Notes under the pieces: model-generated
What the model was told of the DNA's origin: nothing
Databases searched by the model: none
What the model saw: the letters and a program-made list of their open reading frames with translations, nothing else
In this document: positions 45,250 to 55,680 of the stretch, in pieces
How the letters are laid out: every line of letters starts with the position of its first letter
Position numbering within the stretch: the first letter of the stretch is position 1
Position numbers and translations under genes: made by a program
Assembly (NCBI RefSeq): GCF_048007105.1
Contig: NZ_CP180352.1
Span: 4,216,001 to 4,280,000, forward strand
Length of the DNA stretch: 64,000 nt
DNA from: Minwuia sp048007105
Lineage (GTDB): Bacteria; Pseudomonadota; Alphaproteobacteria; Minwuiales; Minwuiaceae
Direction: 5' to 3'

Positions 45250-47523
45250 ATGTCACTCATAGGAAAGGGAATTTTCCGCCGGGAAGACCATCGCTTCCTG
45301 ACCGGAACAGGTCTCTACACCGCCGACCTGACCCTGCCCGAACCGCTTCATGCGGCGTTCCTACGCGCGCAGACGGCATATGGATCGATTCGGCGCATCG
45401 ATGTCTCGGCGGCAACGGCCGTACCGGGTGTGGCGGCCATCCTTACCGGCGCGGAAGCGGAAGGCGATGGGCTGGGCGTGCTGCCCACCGGCGCGCCGGT
45501 TACAAATCGGGACGGCACGCCGATGCGGGAGGCGCCCCGGCCGGTTCTGCCGTCGGCTCTCGTTCATCATGTAGGCCAGCCGGTCGCTGTCGTTCTTGCA
45601 GAATCGCACCAGGCCGCACTGGAGGCGCTCGATCTGATCGATGTCGAGATCGATGACCTCCCCCCGGCGATGGGCGGTGTCACATCGCCGGAAATCCATG
45701 ACGGCATTCCGGGCAACACCGCTTTCGACTGGGAAGCCGGCGACTTCGACGCGGCCGCCGCGGCCGTGGATGCAGCCCCGCATCAGGTCCGGATCGGATA
45801 TCGCCAGAACCGCATCGCGGGCGCGCCGATCGAGGGCCGCGTGGCGGCGGCCGAATATGTCGACGGCGACACGCCCTCGGTAACGCTCCACGCCGCCTGC
45901 CAGGGCGCGAACATGCTGCAGGTCGTGCTGGGCAAGGCGGCGTTGCGCTGGCCGAAGGGCCGCCTGCAGGTGAAGGTTCACGACGTCGGCGGCGGCTTCG
46001 GGCCGAAGTTTTTCGCCTACCCGGAACAGGCCGCCATTGCCTGGGCCTGCTGGCGGCTGAAGCGCAACGTGGTCTGGGCATCGGAGCGGACCGAAAGCTT
46101 CATCTCCGAAACCCATGCCCGCGACCAGACCGTCGAGGCGCTGCTCGGCCTTGATGAGGACGGACGGTTCTTGGCCATCGCGGTTTCGACGGATGCGGAC
46201 ATGGGCGCGTTCCTTTCCTCCTTCGCGCCGGGCAACCCCACCGACGGGCTGGCGAAGATCCTGACCGGCCTCTACGACATTCCTGCCGGCGGCCTCAGGG
46301 CGCGGGGCTACTATTCCAACACCGTGTCCGTCGATGCCTACCGCGGCGCCGGCAAGCCGCCGGGCATCTACGTGCTGGAGCGGCTCGCCGATATGGCCGC
46401 CGACCGCCTGGGAATGGACCGCATCGAAATCCGGCGGCGAAACCTGATCCCGAAGGAACGGCTGCCTCACACCACGCCGCTCGGCAAGGTGCTCGACGGC
46501 GGCGGCGACTACCTTGCCGCGCTGGAACATTCGGCCGGGGTGATCGATTGGGACGGCGCTGCCGCCCGGCGTGAGGAGGCCCGCGGACGAGGGCGGCTCC
46601 GGGGTATCGGAATCGCCTGCAACCTGCACCCCATCGGCGGCTCGGACGCCGAGACCAGCCGGGTCACCATCCGCGCCGACGGCCGCATCGAGGCCTGGAC
46701 CGGCACCCAGTCCACCGGTCAGGGGCATGAGACCGTCTATGCCCAGATCCTCGCCGAGCGGCTGCAACTGCCCTTCGAGAGCATCGATGTCCGGCAGGGC
46801 GACACCACGCGGATGTCACGTGGCGGCGGCACCGGCGGATCGTCCTCGACGGCGATTTCCGGCAACACACTTGCCCGCGCGGCGGATCGTGTGATCGAAA
46901 AGGCCAGGCAACGTGCCGCCGAGCATCTGGAAACCGCGGCCGCGGACATCGAATACGCCGACGGCGTCTTCAGCGTCGCCGGCACCGACCGCAGGGTCAG
47001 CATGCCGGAACTCGCCGCCGAAGAGCCCATCGAGGCCGAGCACGACTTCGCCGATCAGGTCGCGGCGTTCCCCTATGGCGTCGTCGGGGCCGAGGTCGAG
47101 ATCGATCCGGAGACCGGCGGGATGACGCTCTGCCGGCTGGTCACTTGCGACGATGCGGGGCGGATCATCAACCCGATGCTGCTTGGCGGCCAGGCGCAGG
47201 GCGCGCTGGTGCAGGGTGCGGGGCAGGCGCTCATGGAGCATCTGGTCTACGACGCGGACGGGCAGGTGCTGGCGGGATCGTTCATGGACTACGCCATGCC
47301 GCGGGCCGCCGACGTGCCGGCGGTCGAGACCCATTTCATCGAGAACCTGTCGCCGACCAACATGCTGGGGATCCGGGGGATCGGCGAACTGGGCGCGAAC
47401 GGTGCGCCGGCGGCCATCGCCAATGCGGTGTTCGATGCGCTGAAGGACCTAGGCGTCACCGAACTGGAACCGCCCTTCACCGCCCACAGGATCTGGAAGG
47501 CGATCCGCGATGCGGCCAAATGA
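45250..47523 (+). CDS. Xanthine dehydrogenase / CO-dehydrogenase-family molybdopterin subunit
   Basis: A 757-residue large subunit of the molybdenum hydroxylase family. It starts GKGIFRREDHRFLTGTGLYT as CoxL-type proteins do; cofactor segments include VHDVGGGFGPKFF, VDAYRGAGKPPGIYVLERLA, TGTQSTGQGHETVYAQI and GGGTGGSSSTA, and the expected active-site glutamate lies in IRGIGELGANGAPAAIANAV. No CoxS-type iron-sulfur or CoxM-type FAD subunit gene lies next to it, which is unusual. The substrate is unknown (aldehyde, purine or other heterocycle). The ATG at 45250 follows GGAGATGCAGC. Confidence 0.9.
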   Translation: MSLIGKGIFRREDHRFLTGTGLYTADLTLPEPLHAAFLRAQTAYGSIRRIDVSAATAVPGVAAILTGAEAEGDGLGVLPTGAPVTNRDGTPMREAPRPVLPSALVHHVGQPVAVVLAESHQAALEALDLIDVEIDDLPPAMGGVTSPEIHDGIPGNTAFDWEAGDFDAAAAAVDAAPHQVRIGYRQNRIAGAPIEGRVAAAEYVDGDTPSVTLHAACQGANMLQVVLGKAALRWPKGRLQVKVHDVGGGFGPKFFAYPEQAAIAWACWRLKRNVVWASERTESFISETHARDQTVEALLGLDEDGRFLAIAVSTDADMGAFLSSFAPGNPTDGLAKILTGLYDIPAGGLRARGYYSNTVSVDAYRGAGKPPGIYVLERLADMAADRLGMDRIEIRRRNLIPKERLPHTTPLGKVLDGGGDYLAALEHSAGVIDWDGAAARREEARGRGRLRGIGIACNLHPIGGSDAETSRVTIRADGRIEAWTGTQSTGQGHETVYAQILAERLQLPFESIDVRQGDTTRMSRGGGTGGSSSTAISGNTLARAADRVIEKARQRAAEHLETAAADIEYADGVFSVAGTDRRVSMPELAAEEPIEAEHDFADQVAAFPYGVVGAEVEIDPETGGMTLCRLVTCDDAGRIINPMLLGGQAQGALVQGAGQALMEHLVYDADGQVLAGSFMDYAMPRAADVPAVETHFIENLSPTNMLGIRGIGELGANGAPAAIANAVFDALKDLGVTELEPPFTAHRIWKAIRDAAK

Positions 47524-47567
47524 GAATTGCGCCGGGGCCGCGTTTCACGCTATCTCCGGCGCCGGAT

Positions 47568-47642
47568 TGGGGCGTAGCCAAGTGGTAAGGCAACGGTTTT
47601 TGGTACCGTCATTCGCAGGTTCGATCCCTGCCGCCCCAGCCA
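47568..47642 (+). tRNA. tRNA-Gln, anticodon TTG
   Basis: A full cloverleaf can be drawn: acceptor stem TGGGGCG/CGCCCCA, anticodon stem ACGGT/ACCGT around the loop TTTTGGT (anticodon TTG), T arm GCAGG-TTCGATC-CCTGC, discriminator G, and an encoded CCA end. It lies between the oxidoreductase stop and the hydrolase start on the same strand. Confidence 0.97.
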
Positions 47643-47677
47643 TCCCCTTTCCGGCCAGATCCGGCAGCGCATAGGCC

Positions 47678-48778
47678 ATGTACCAGCCGCTTCCCGAAGG
47701 CATCCGCTCCGCTCGCGCCGACAACCGGAACGGCCTCGACATCCATTATCTGGAGGCCGGTGACGCCGATGCGCCGGTCCTGCTGCTGCTGCACGGCTTT
47801 CCGGAACTCTCCTATTCCTGGCGCAAGGTCATGCTGCCGCTGGCGGAAGCCGGCTACCGCGTCATCGCCCCGGACCAGCGCGGCTACGGTTTCACCACCG
47901 GCTGGGACGGCGACTATGACGGCGATCTCGGCGCCTGCCGGATGTTCAATCTGGCGACCGACATGGTGGGCCTTCTGCATGCCCTGAAGACGGGGCCTGT
48001 CCGCGCTGTCGTCGGCCATGACTTCGGATCCCCGGTCGCCGCCCATTGCGCCCTGATCCGGCCGGACCTGTTCCGCGCCGCCGTCTTGATGAGCGCGCCA
48101 TATGGCGGGCCGCCGCCGCTCCGCAGGCGCGTGCCCGCCAGCGATATTCATGCCGACCTCGCCGCCCTGCCCCGCCCGCGCAAGCACTACCAGCGCTATT
48201 ACGCGTCGCGCGCCGCCGCGGCCGACATGCTGCACGCGCCCCAAGGGCTGCAGGCCTTCTTCCGCGCCTACTATCACGTGAAAAGCGCCGACTGGCCGGA
48301 GAACCGCCCCTTCGAGCTTGGCGGCTGGCGCGCGGCCGAACTGGCGAAGATGCCGACCTACTACATCATGGACCGGGACCGCGACATGGCGGAGACGGTC
48401 GCGCCGCACATGCCTTCCGACGAGGAAGTCGAGGCATGCCGATGGCTGCCGGGCGAAGAGATGGCCGTCTACGCCCGCGCCTTCCGCCAGACCGGGTTCC
48501 AGTGCGCACTGAACTGGTACCGCTGCATGACCGATCCGGCCCTGTCGCCGGAAATGCGGGCCTTTGCCGGCGCGCGGATTGCCGTGCCCGCGACCTTCAT
48601 CGCCGGGGCGCAGGACTGGGGCATTCATCAGGTCCCCGGCGCGCTGAAGGCGATGGCGGAAACCGCCACCGCCGACTGGCGGGGTACGCACCTGATCGAA
48701 GGTGCGGGTCACTGGGTGCAGCAGGAGCAGCCTGCCGAGACCGTCAGGCTGCTCCTGGATTTCCTGAAAGGGCTCTGA
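47678..48778 (+). CDS. Alpha/beta hydrolase, epoxide hydrolase-like
   Basis: A 366-residue hydrolase. HGFPE (39-43) is the oxyanion-hole motif, the nucleophile is Asp115 in VVGHDFGSPVA, and the acid and base are expected in GAQDWGI and EGAGHWVQQEQP. An aspartate nucleophile points to epoxide hydrolase or haloalkane dehalogenase chemistry rather than an esterase. A cap domain fills about 145-290. It converges end to end with the glutathione transferase gene; the stops are adjacent with no gap for a terminator. Confidence 0.88.
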   Translation: MYQPLPEGIRSARADNRNGLDIHYLEAGDADAPVLLLLHGFPELSYSWRKVMLPLAEAGYRVIAPDQRGYGFTTGWDGDYDGDLGACRMFNLATDMVGLLHALKTGPVRAVVGHDFGSPVAAHCALIRPDLFRAAVLMSAPYGGPPPLRRRVPASDIHADLAALPRPRKHYQRYYASRAAAADMLHAPQGLQAFFRAYYHVKSADWPENRPFELGGWRAAELAKMPTYYIMDRDRDMAETVAPHMPSDEEVEACRWLPGEEMAVYARAFRQTGFQCALNWYRCMTDPALSPEMRAFAGARIAVPATFIAGAQDWGIHQVPGALKAMAETATADWRGTHLIEGAGHWVQQEQPAETVRLLLDFLKGL

Positions 48779-49387
48779 TCAGGCCCGGGCAGTCGGACGC
48801 GACGACACGCGTTCCCACCAGGTGGAGAGGTTCTTCAGCTCTTCCGGCACCCGGATGCCGACGGCCTTGCCCAACAGGATCCCGCACTGCAGCGAGATGT
48901 CGGCGACGGTGTAGTCGCCCGTAGCCAGGAACTCGCGGCCTTCCATGTGCTCGTCGAAGACCTTCATCTGCTTCATCACCTTGGTGCGGCAGGCCTCGCC
49001 CCAGGCGGGGATCTGCTCCAGGCGGTCCTTCCAGAACTCGTGCGTGTTCTGGAAGCACTGCGCGGTCGGAATGGCGATCTCGAGTTCCGCGCGGCGGTTC
49101 CACATCTCCACCTGCGCCTTCTCCAGCGCGTCGCGGCCGAACATCGGCGGCTCGGGGTTGAGCTCCTCGAAATAGCGGCAGATGGCGACTGACTCGGTAA
49201 TCACCGTGCCGTCGTCCAGCTCCAGCGCCGGCATCTTGCCCAGCGCGTTGATCTTCAGATACTCGGGCTGTCCGTGCTCGTTCTTCATCATGTCGACCTG
49301 GTGCATCGGAACCTCGATGCCCTTCTCGGCCAGATAGATGCGCACGCGGCGCGGGTTCGACCCCGCCGCCAGATCGTAGAATTTCAT
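48779..49387 (-). CDS. Glutathione S-transferase
   Basis: A 202-residue cytosolic GST. The thioredoxin-like domain (1-78) has SNPRRVRIYLAEKGIEVP, LGKMPALELDDGTVITESVA with the cis-proline and the glutathione-binding ES pair. The helical domain has GDYTVADISLQCG, the N-capping box of GSTs. Conjugation or reduction of electrophiles is the likely role, consistent with the neighbouring epoxide hydrolase-like gene, but no substrate can be read from the sequence. Confidence 0.9.
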   Translation of the reverse strand: MKFYDLAAGSNPRRVRIYLAEKGIEVPMHQVDMMKNEHGQPEYLKINALGKMPALELDDGTVITESVAICRYFEELNPEPPMFGRDALEKAQVEMWNRRAELEIAIPTAQCFQNTHEFWKDRLEQIPAWGEACRTKVMKQMKVFDEHMEGREFLATGDYTVADISLQCGILLGKAVGIRVPEELKNLSTWWERVSSRPTARA

Positions 49388-49457
49388 GCCTGTTCTCCCC
49401 TCGGTTCGCCGAACCTGATTGCAGATAGAGCGCCGGAGCGGAAGGTCGAGCGCCGGA

Positions 49458-50498
<1,041 letters not shown>

Positions 50499-50529
50499 GG
50501 GGAGTCTGTTAAGCCTCTGATCAGCTAGC

Positions 50530-50546
50530 GGCCCGGATGCCGGGCC
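50530..50546. repeat. Short perfect hairpin in the mreB leader
   Basis: GGCCCGG and CCGGGCC flank the three bases ATG. It lies 32-48 bases before the mreB start and would form a tight stem in the mRNA leader. No T tract follows. It may modulate mreB expression or be a chance product of GC-rich DNA. Confidence 0.35.
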
Positions 50547-50748
50547 ATTACGGGATTCGATGTCAGGGAACGTGGAAGCGTTTTTCGCGCAAAGCACGAA
50601 GCGGCGCAACAGCTTCCTTCGGGCAACCGCAGTGCAGGCGCGGCGGCGCGGATGGCGGCGCCGCGGCGGTCACGCGGCCGCCGCGGGCGCTGCCGGGCCG
50701 GCGTCTCGGCGCGCCGGTCCCGATTCGATACGTGGTATTCAGATGCGA

Positions 50749-51525
50749 TCAGCGGTTCTTGAATGCCGGCTTGCGCTTTTCGGCGAAGGCCGACATGCCC
50801 TCGGTCTGGTCCTCGGTCGAGAACAGCGAATGGAACAGCCGACGCTCGAACATGACGCCGTCGCGGAGCATTGTCTCGTAGGCCTTGTTCACGGACTCCT
50901 TGGCCATCATCACCGACGGGCGGGACAGCTCGGCGATCTTGGTCGCGGTCTTCACCGCTTCCTCGACCAGATCGTCATCGGGCACGATGCGGCTGACCAG
51001 CCCGCTGCGCTCGGCCTCCGCCGCGTCCATCATGCGGGCGGTCAGCACCATCTCCATCGCCTTCGACTTGCCGACGAAGCGGGTCAGGCGCTGGGTGCCG
51101 CCGGCGCCGGGAATGACGCCCAGATTGATCTCGGGCTGTCCAAACTTCGCGCTCTCGCCGGCCAGGATGAAGTCGCACATCATCGCCAGTTCGCAGCCGC
51201 CGCCCAGCGCGTAGCCCGCGACCGCCGCGATGACCGGCTTGCGGGTCCGGCTAGTGGTTTCCCAGTTCGCGGTGATGAAGTCCTCCATGTAGACGTCCAT
51301 GTAGGACTTGGACTGCATCTCCTTGATGTCCGCGCCGGCCGCGAAGGCCTTCTTCGAGCCGGTGATGACGATGGCGCCGATGGCGTCATCGGCCTCGTAC
51401 TTGCCCAGCGCATCGGTCAGCTCGTCCATGAGCTGCTTGTTCAGCGCGTTCAGGGCATCGGGGCGGTTCAGCGTGATCAGGCCGACCGGCCCGCGCGTGT
51501 CCGTCAGAATGCATTCGTAACCCAT
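50749..51525 (-). CDS. Enoyl-CoA hydratase (crotonase)
   Basis: A 258-residue hydratase of the classic short-chain type. Oxyanion-hole segments AFAAGADIKEM and YALGGGCELAMMCD, and the catalytic glutamates in LGGGCELAM and FGQPEINLGVIPGAGGTQRL, are all present. It hydrates trans-2-enoyl-CoA in fatty-acid or amino-acid breakdown. It is much closer to canonical EchA than the crotonase at 2878. It lies upstream of mreB on the same strand, separated by 250 GC-rich bases in which I find no gene. Confidence 0.93.
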   Translation of the reverse strand: MGYECILTDTRGPVGLITLNRPDALNALNKQLMDELTDALGKYEADDAIGAIVITGSKKAFAAGADIKEMQSKSYMDVYMEDFITANWETTSRTRKPVIAAVAGYALGGGCELAMMCDFILAGESAKFGQPEINLGVIPGAGGTQRLTRFVGKSKAMEMVLTARMMDAAEAERSGLVSRIVPDDDLVEEAVKTATKIAELSRPSVMMAKESVNKAYETMLRDGVMFERRLFHSLFSTEDQTEGMSAFAEKRKPAFKNR

Positions 51526-51559
51526 CTCAGGTGCTCCCCTCGGTTCGCTGCCGCATGGC

Positions 51560-51904
51560 TCAAGGCCGCTGCGGCGTCAGGCGGAAGGCCACCACCGTGG
51601 TGGCGCCGCCGCCGGCAATCTCAAGTCTCAGACGTTCCCCATCGCGCATCATGCCGCTGACGGGATCGCCTTGCCAGCCCAGCCCGGCAAGGGCGGAGGC
51701 GTAGTAGCGCCGGACGTCCTCCGGTGCAACTGCGCCACGGGCCTCAAGTTCCACGATACGGGCGTCGGCCGTCTCGAAGACCGTCTCGCTGTCGGGTGTC
51801 AAAGACAGACCGGGCATCAGCGGAATGTCGAGGGATTCGATCCAGTCCGACGCGGCGGCGGGCGCCGCGACGAGCAGCACGAGGGCGAAGAGAAGACGCC
51901 TCAC
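51560..51904 (-). CDS. Small exported protein of unknown function
   Basis: A 114-residue protein with a signal peptide (RRLLFALVLLVAAPAAAS). The rest, with DIPLMPGLSLTPDSETVFET, RIVELEARG, VRRYYASALAGLGWQ and LRLEIAGGGATTVVAFRLTP, looks like a small alpha/beta domain seen in periplasmic or lipoprotein-like proteins beside mutM in alphaproteobacteria. Function unknown. The GTG start overlaps the mutM stop (GTGA), so it is translated from the mutM message. Confidence 0.72.
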   Translation of the reverse strand: MRRLLFALVLLVAAPAAASDWIESLDIPLMPGLSLTPDSETVFETADARIVELEARGAVAPEDVRRYYASALAGLGWQGDPVSGMMRDGERLRLEIAGGGATTVVAFRLTPQRP

Positions 51905-52731
51905 CGCTGGCAACCGCCGCAGAAGAAGGTGGAGCGCCCCGACTGGACGATCCGTTGCACCGAACCCTTGCAGCCGGGCTTGCGGCAGGCCTCGCCCTCA
52001 CGGCCATAGGCCTGGAAGTCGTGCTGGAAGTAGCCCAGTTCGCCAGAGGTCTGGACGTAGTCGCGCAGCGTCGAACCCCCGGCGGCGATGGCGTCGTTCA
52101 GGACGTCCTTGATCTGCGGCACCAGTCGCTCGGCCCGGACGCCGGCGACCGAAAGCGCGGACCGCCGGGGCGAGATGCCCGCGCGGAGGAGCGCTTCGCA
52201 GACATAGATGTTCCCCAGACCGGCGACGACACGCTGATCCAGCAACGCCGCCTTGATCGGTGTGCGTTTGCCGGTCAGTCGCCGCGTCAGTTCGGCGCCG
52301 GTGAAGGCGTCGTCCAGCGGTTCCGGCCCCAGCGGCGCGAAAAATCGGTGGGCGGGCAGCCCCGCCGTCTCCGCCAGATCGAAATAGCCGAAGCGGCGAT
52401 GGTCCTGGAAGGTGACGGTGGTGCCGTCATCGGCCACGAAGACGACATGTTCGTGCGGCGCCACGGCATTGGGCCGGGCGTCGTGGATGTTCATCCGCCC
52501 GGACATGCCGAGATGGCCGATCAGGGTCATGCCGTCGTCCAGATCGAACAGCAGGTACTTGGCGCGACGGCGCAGCGCATCGATACGGCGGCCCGTCAGC
52601 CGCTCCGCCAGCCGTTCGGGCAGGGGGAACCGGAGATCGGGCCGGCGCACCTCGACCTGGCTGAGCACCCGCCCGGCGAGGCGGCGCTCCAGCCCGCGAC
52701 GAACGGTCTCGACTTCTGGCAGTTCCGGCAT
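51901..52731 (-). CDS. mutM: Formamidopyrimidine-DNA glycosylase (MutM/Fpg)
   Basis: A 276-residue base-excision repair enzyme that removes 8-oxoguanine. The N-terminal PELPEVETVRRG provides the catalytic Pro2 and Glu3; the lysine in RRRAKYLLFDL is the beta-domain lysine; the H2TH region is ALLDQRVVAGLGNIYVCEAL; and the C-terminal zinc finger CRKPGC...CGGC with SGRSTFFC is complete. The ATG at 52731 gives the required PELPEVE terminus. It is divergent from ubiE with a 50-base gap, a conserved alphaproteobacterial arrangement. Confidence 0.97.
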   Translation of the reverse strand: MPELPEVETVRRGLERRLAGRVLSQVEVRRPDLRFPLPERLAERLTGRRIDALRRRAKYLLFDLDDGMTLIGHLGMSGRMNIHDARPNAVAPHEHVVFVADDGTTVTFQDHRRFGYFDLAETAGLPAHRFFAPLGPEPLDDAFTGAELTRRLTGKRTPIKAALLDQRVVAGLGNIYVCEALLRAGISPRRSALSVAGVRAERLVPQIKDVLNDAIAAGGSTLRDYVQTSGELGYFQHDFQAYGREGEACRKPGCKGSVQRIVQSGRSTFFCGGCQR

Positions 52732-52781
52732 GGGCCGCAATGTAGCGCAGCCCCGGGGCCTCCGCTATGGTCCGCCGTGAC

Positions 52782-53545
52782 ATGGCCGAGCCCGAGAAAG
52801 ACGACCCCGCCGAAAGCGCCAGCTTCGGCTTCACCGACGTGCCGGCGGCGGAGAAGGCGGCGCGTGTGGGCGAGGTCTTCCGTTCCGTCGCGGGCCGCTA
52901 CGACGTCATGAACGACCTGATGTCCGGCGGCGTCCACCGGCTCTGGAAGGACCGCTTCGTCCGCGCGCTCAGGCCGCGTCCGGGTGAGGCCATCCTCGAC
53001 CTCGCCGGCGGCACCGGCGACATCGCAGCGCGGATACTGAATCACACGGCGGACGGCGCGCATGTGACGCTCTGCGACATCAATCCCGCCATGGTCGAGG
53101 CCGGGCGGGACCGCCTTATCGACCGGGGCGTGCTGACCGGAATCGACTGGACCGTCGGCGACGCCGAGACCCTGCCCTTTCCTGATAGGCACTTCGATGC
53201 GGCCACCATCGCCTTCGGCATCCGCAACGTCACCCGCATCCCTAAGGCGCTGGCGGAAATCCGCCGCGTGCTGAAGCCCGGCGGCCGCTTTTTCTGTCTC
53301 GAGTTCTCGAACGTCGATCCCGGGATCCGCCGGCCTACGATCTCTATTCCTTTCAGGTGCTGCCGCGCCTCGGCCAGGCGGTTGCCGGCGATGCCGAATC
53401 CTACCGCTACCTCGTCGAAAGCATCCGCCGCTTCCCCGACCGCGAGGCGTTCGCCGCGATGATCGCCGAAGCCGGGTTCAGCCGGGTCCGCTTCGAGGCG
53501 CTGACCTTCGGCGTTGCGGCGATTTACCGGGGCTGGCGCACGTGA
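52782..53545 (+). CDS. ubiE: Demethylmenaquinone/ubiquinone C-methyltransferase UbiE, one frameshift
   Basis: About 254 residues after correction; this is the usual length. UbiE methylates C2 of the benzoquinol ring in ubiquinone synthesis. Motifs: VFRSVAGRYDVMNDLMSGGV, ILDLAGGTGDIAARIL, GDAETLPFPDRHFDAATIAF and GIRNVTRIPKALAEIRRVLK-PGGRFFCLEFS. The frame breaks near 53332: one missing G in CGCCGGCCTACG; restoring it gives RRAYDLYSFQVLPRLG and then the normal C-terminus (SYRYLVESIRRFP, AAIYRGWRT). ATG at 52782. It is followed by ubiB with a 27-base gap. Confidence 0.93.
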
Positions 53546-53572
53546 GCCCGCGCCCGAACCGGACAAGGGACC

Positions 53573-55123
53573 ATGCTGCGTAGGTTCCGATACCTGATGC
53601 GTCTGGTCGGCATCGGCTGGACGCTGGCGCGCCATGACGCGCTCTTTCCGCTGCAGCAGTTCGATGCGCCGCCCTTCCTGCTGCGGCTCGCGGGCCTGCC
53701 GGCGAAGCTGCGCCGGCGGAAGTTCCGCGACCGCCGGCCGGGCGAACGGCTGGCCGCGGCGCTGGAGGAACTCGGCCCCTCCTTCATCAAGCTGGGACAG
53801 GCGCTGTCGGTCAGGGCCGACCTGCTCGGCGAAGACATCGCCCAGGACCTCGGCCGTCTGCGGGACCGCCTGCCGCCCTTCTCCTTCGAGGAAGCCCGCA
53901 AGTCGATCGAACGGGAACTCGGCCACCCGATCGACGAACTTTTCGAGACCTTCGATCGCGAACCGGTCGCCGCCGCCTCGATCGCCCAGGTCCACTTCGC
54001 GACGGTCCTCAGCGAGGGCGAGCCGAAGGAAGTCGCGGTCAAGGTTGTCCGGCCGGGCATCCGGGAGCAACTCGCCCAGGATCTGGGCCTCTTCTTCTGG
54101 CTCGCCGAGATGGCCGAGCGCGCCGAACCCTCGCTCCGCCGGCTCCGTCCGGTCGACGTTATCCGCACGCTGCAGGAAAGCGTCGCCATCGAAATGGATT
54201 TCCGTCTGGAGGCCGCGGCCGCCGACGAGATCCGCGAGGTCTTCGCCGGCGACGCCGATTTCAGGGCGCCCGCCATCGACTGGGAGCGGACCGGCGAGAC
54301 CGTGCTGACCATGGAGCGGGTGCGCGGCATCTCGCTCGGCGACCGCTCTGCCCTGGCGGAGTCCGGCCTGGACCGGAGCGAACTGGCGATCAGGGTGATC
54401 CGCATCTTCCTGAAGCAGGCGATGCGCGAGGGCCTGTTCCACGCTGACATGCATCAGGGCAACCTGTTCGTCGAGGAGACCGGCGTCATCGTCGCCGTCG
54501 ACTTCGGCATCATGGGCCGGCTCGACCGGCCGACCCGGATCTTCATGGCCGAGATGCTTGGCGCCTTCATCGCTGGCGACTACCGCCGCGCGGCGGAAGT
54601 GCATTTCGAGGCCGGCTACGTGCCTGCGCACAAGTCGGTCGACCTCTTCGCCCAGGCCTGCCGGTCCATCGGCGCGCCGATCCGGGGCCGTCCGGTCAGC
54701 GAGATCTCGGTCGGGCGGCTGCTGGCGCAGCTGTTCCAGATCACCAAGACCTTCGACATGCAGACCCGCACCGAACTGCTGCTGCTGCAGAAGACCATGG
54801 TCACTGTCGAGGGCGTCGCCCGCGATCTGGACCCGGAGATCAATTTCTGGGAGGCCGCGCGGCCGGTCGTCGAGGAATGGGCCCAGGACAACATGGGCGT
54901 CGAGGCCCGGGTCGCCGACACGTTCGAGACGGCGTTCGACATCGTCGAGCGGGTGCCCCGGCTGCTCGGCAGCGCCGAAGAGGTGCTGGAGCGCTTCAGG
55001 GCCGTCCCGGACATGCGCAAGGATGCCGAGGAACAGCGTCGGCGCCTGCTGCTGATTGCCGTGCTGGGCGGATTCGGTGGCGCGATCGTCGGCGCCCTTC
55101 TGGTGGCGCTTCTGCTGGTCTGA
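53573..55123 (+). CDS. ubiB: Ubiquinone biosynthesis kinase-like protein UbiB
   Basis: A 516-residue ADCK/ABC1 atypical kinase needed for coenzyme Q synthesis. The KxGQ motif is in PSFIKLGQALSVRADLL, the alanine-rich loop in PVAAASIAQVHFA, the invariant lysine in VAVKVVRPG, the ExD segment in EMDFRLEAAAADEIREVF, and the metal-binding pair in FHADMHQGNLFV and VDFGIMGRL. Two C-terminal hydrophobic segments (LLLIAVLGGFGGAIVGALLV) anchor it to the inner membrane. It is in an operon with ubiE. Confidence 0.96.
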   Translation: MLRRFRYLMRLVGIGWTLARHDALFPLQQFDAPPFLLRLAGLPAKLRRRKFRDRRPGERLAAALEELGPSFIKLGQALSVRADLLGEDIAQDLGRLRDRLPPFSFEEARKSIERELGHPIDELFETFDREPVAAASIAQVHFATVLSEGEPKEVAVKVVRPGIREQLAQDLGLFFWLAEMAERAEPSLRRLRPVDVIRTLQESVAIEMDFRLEAAAADEIREVFAGDADFRAPAIDWERTGETVLTMERVRGISLGDRSALAESGLDRSELAIRVIRIFLKQAMREGLFHADMHQGNLFVEETGVIVAVDFGIMGRLDRPTRIFMAEMLGAFIAGDYRRAAEVHFEAGYVPAHKSVDLFAQACRSIGAPIRGRPVSEISVGRLLAQLFQITKTFDMQTRTELLLLQKTMVTVEGVARDLDPEINFWEAARPVVEEWAQDNMGVEARVADTFETAFDIVERVPRLLGSAEEVLERFRAVPDMRKDAEEQRRRLLLIAVLGGFGGAIVGALLVALLLV

Positions 55124-55190
55124 GACCACCTTAACCGCCTGTTCACAACCTTCTGCGAGGGTCCACGGGTCGGACCCCGTGAGATCGAGC

Positions 55191-55562
55191 ATGAGCGTCA
55201 TCAATCAAATCGCGAGACGGCTGAAGCAGATCAACCTGCTCTTCAACCCCCCGCCGGAACTGCGGCGGGAGCACAAGCGCTACGAGATCGAAGCGGTTCT
55301 CGGCATTGTCGTCGACAATGGCGAGGAAGGCGCGCACGTGACCACCGATATCTCCCATGGCGGCGTCTTCGTCGAGCCGCAGGTGCCCGCCGAACCCGGC
55401 TCGGAAGTGCGGGTCAGCGTCGGCAGCCTGCTGCGCGATGCGCCGGCGACGGTCGTCGTCCACCGCGGCGGCGGCAGCGCCCTGCGTTTCAACTCGGTGG
55501 TTCACGGCGCCGCACTGACAGCCTGGCTGATCAACCGTCCGGGCGCCGATCTGAAGCACTGA
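55191..55562 (+). CDS. PilZ-domain protein (predicted c-di-GMP receptor)
   Basis: A 123-residue single-domain protein. Both parts of the c-di-GMP binding signature are present: RxxxR in RREHKR (R26/R30) and DISHGGVFVE (53-62, the D/NxSxxG motif). A short amphipathic N-terminus precedes them. It should sense cyclic di-GMP and act by contacting an unknown partner, for example in motility or envelope control. It starts 67 bases after ubiB with weak ribosome-site sequence. Confidence 0.88.
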   Translation: MSVINQIARRLKQINLLFNPPPELRREHKRYEIEAVLGIVVDNGEEGAHVTTDISHGGVFVEPQVPAEPGSEVRVSVGSLLRDAPATVVVHRGGGSALRFNSVVHGAALTAWLINRPGADLKH

Positions 55563-55680
55563 GCGCGGCTCGATCCGGCAGCCGCGCGCCCGAATCCCGA
55601 AAATGGTCTAGCATTGGTTGATTCGCCATGTGCGCGGAGGGGTTGCCGCATGGCGTCCGGATTGCGGATGGGAGCGTGGC

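Noticed and set aside
50640..50720. Very GC-rich, repeat-like stretch between mreB and the crotonase gene
   Set aside because: The many GGCGGCG/CGCCGCC strings could fold, but no T tract or consistent repeat unit is present; it is best seen as GC-biased intergenic sequence.
53042..55204. Open frame of 720 codons on the minus strand
   Set aside because: Antisense of ubiE and ubiB, whose products are recognised with all motifs.
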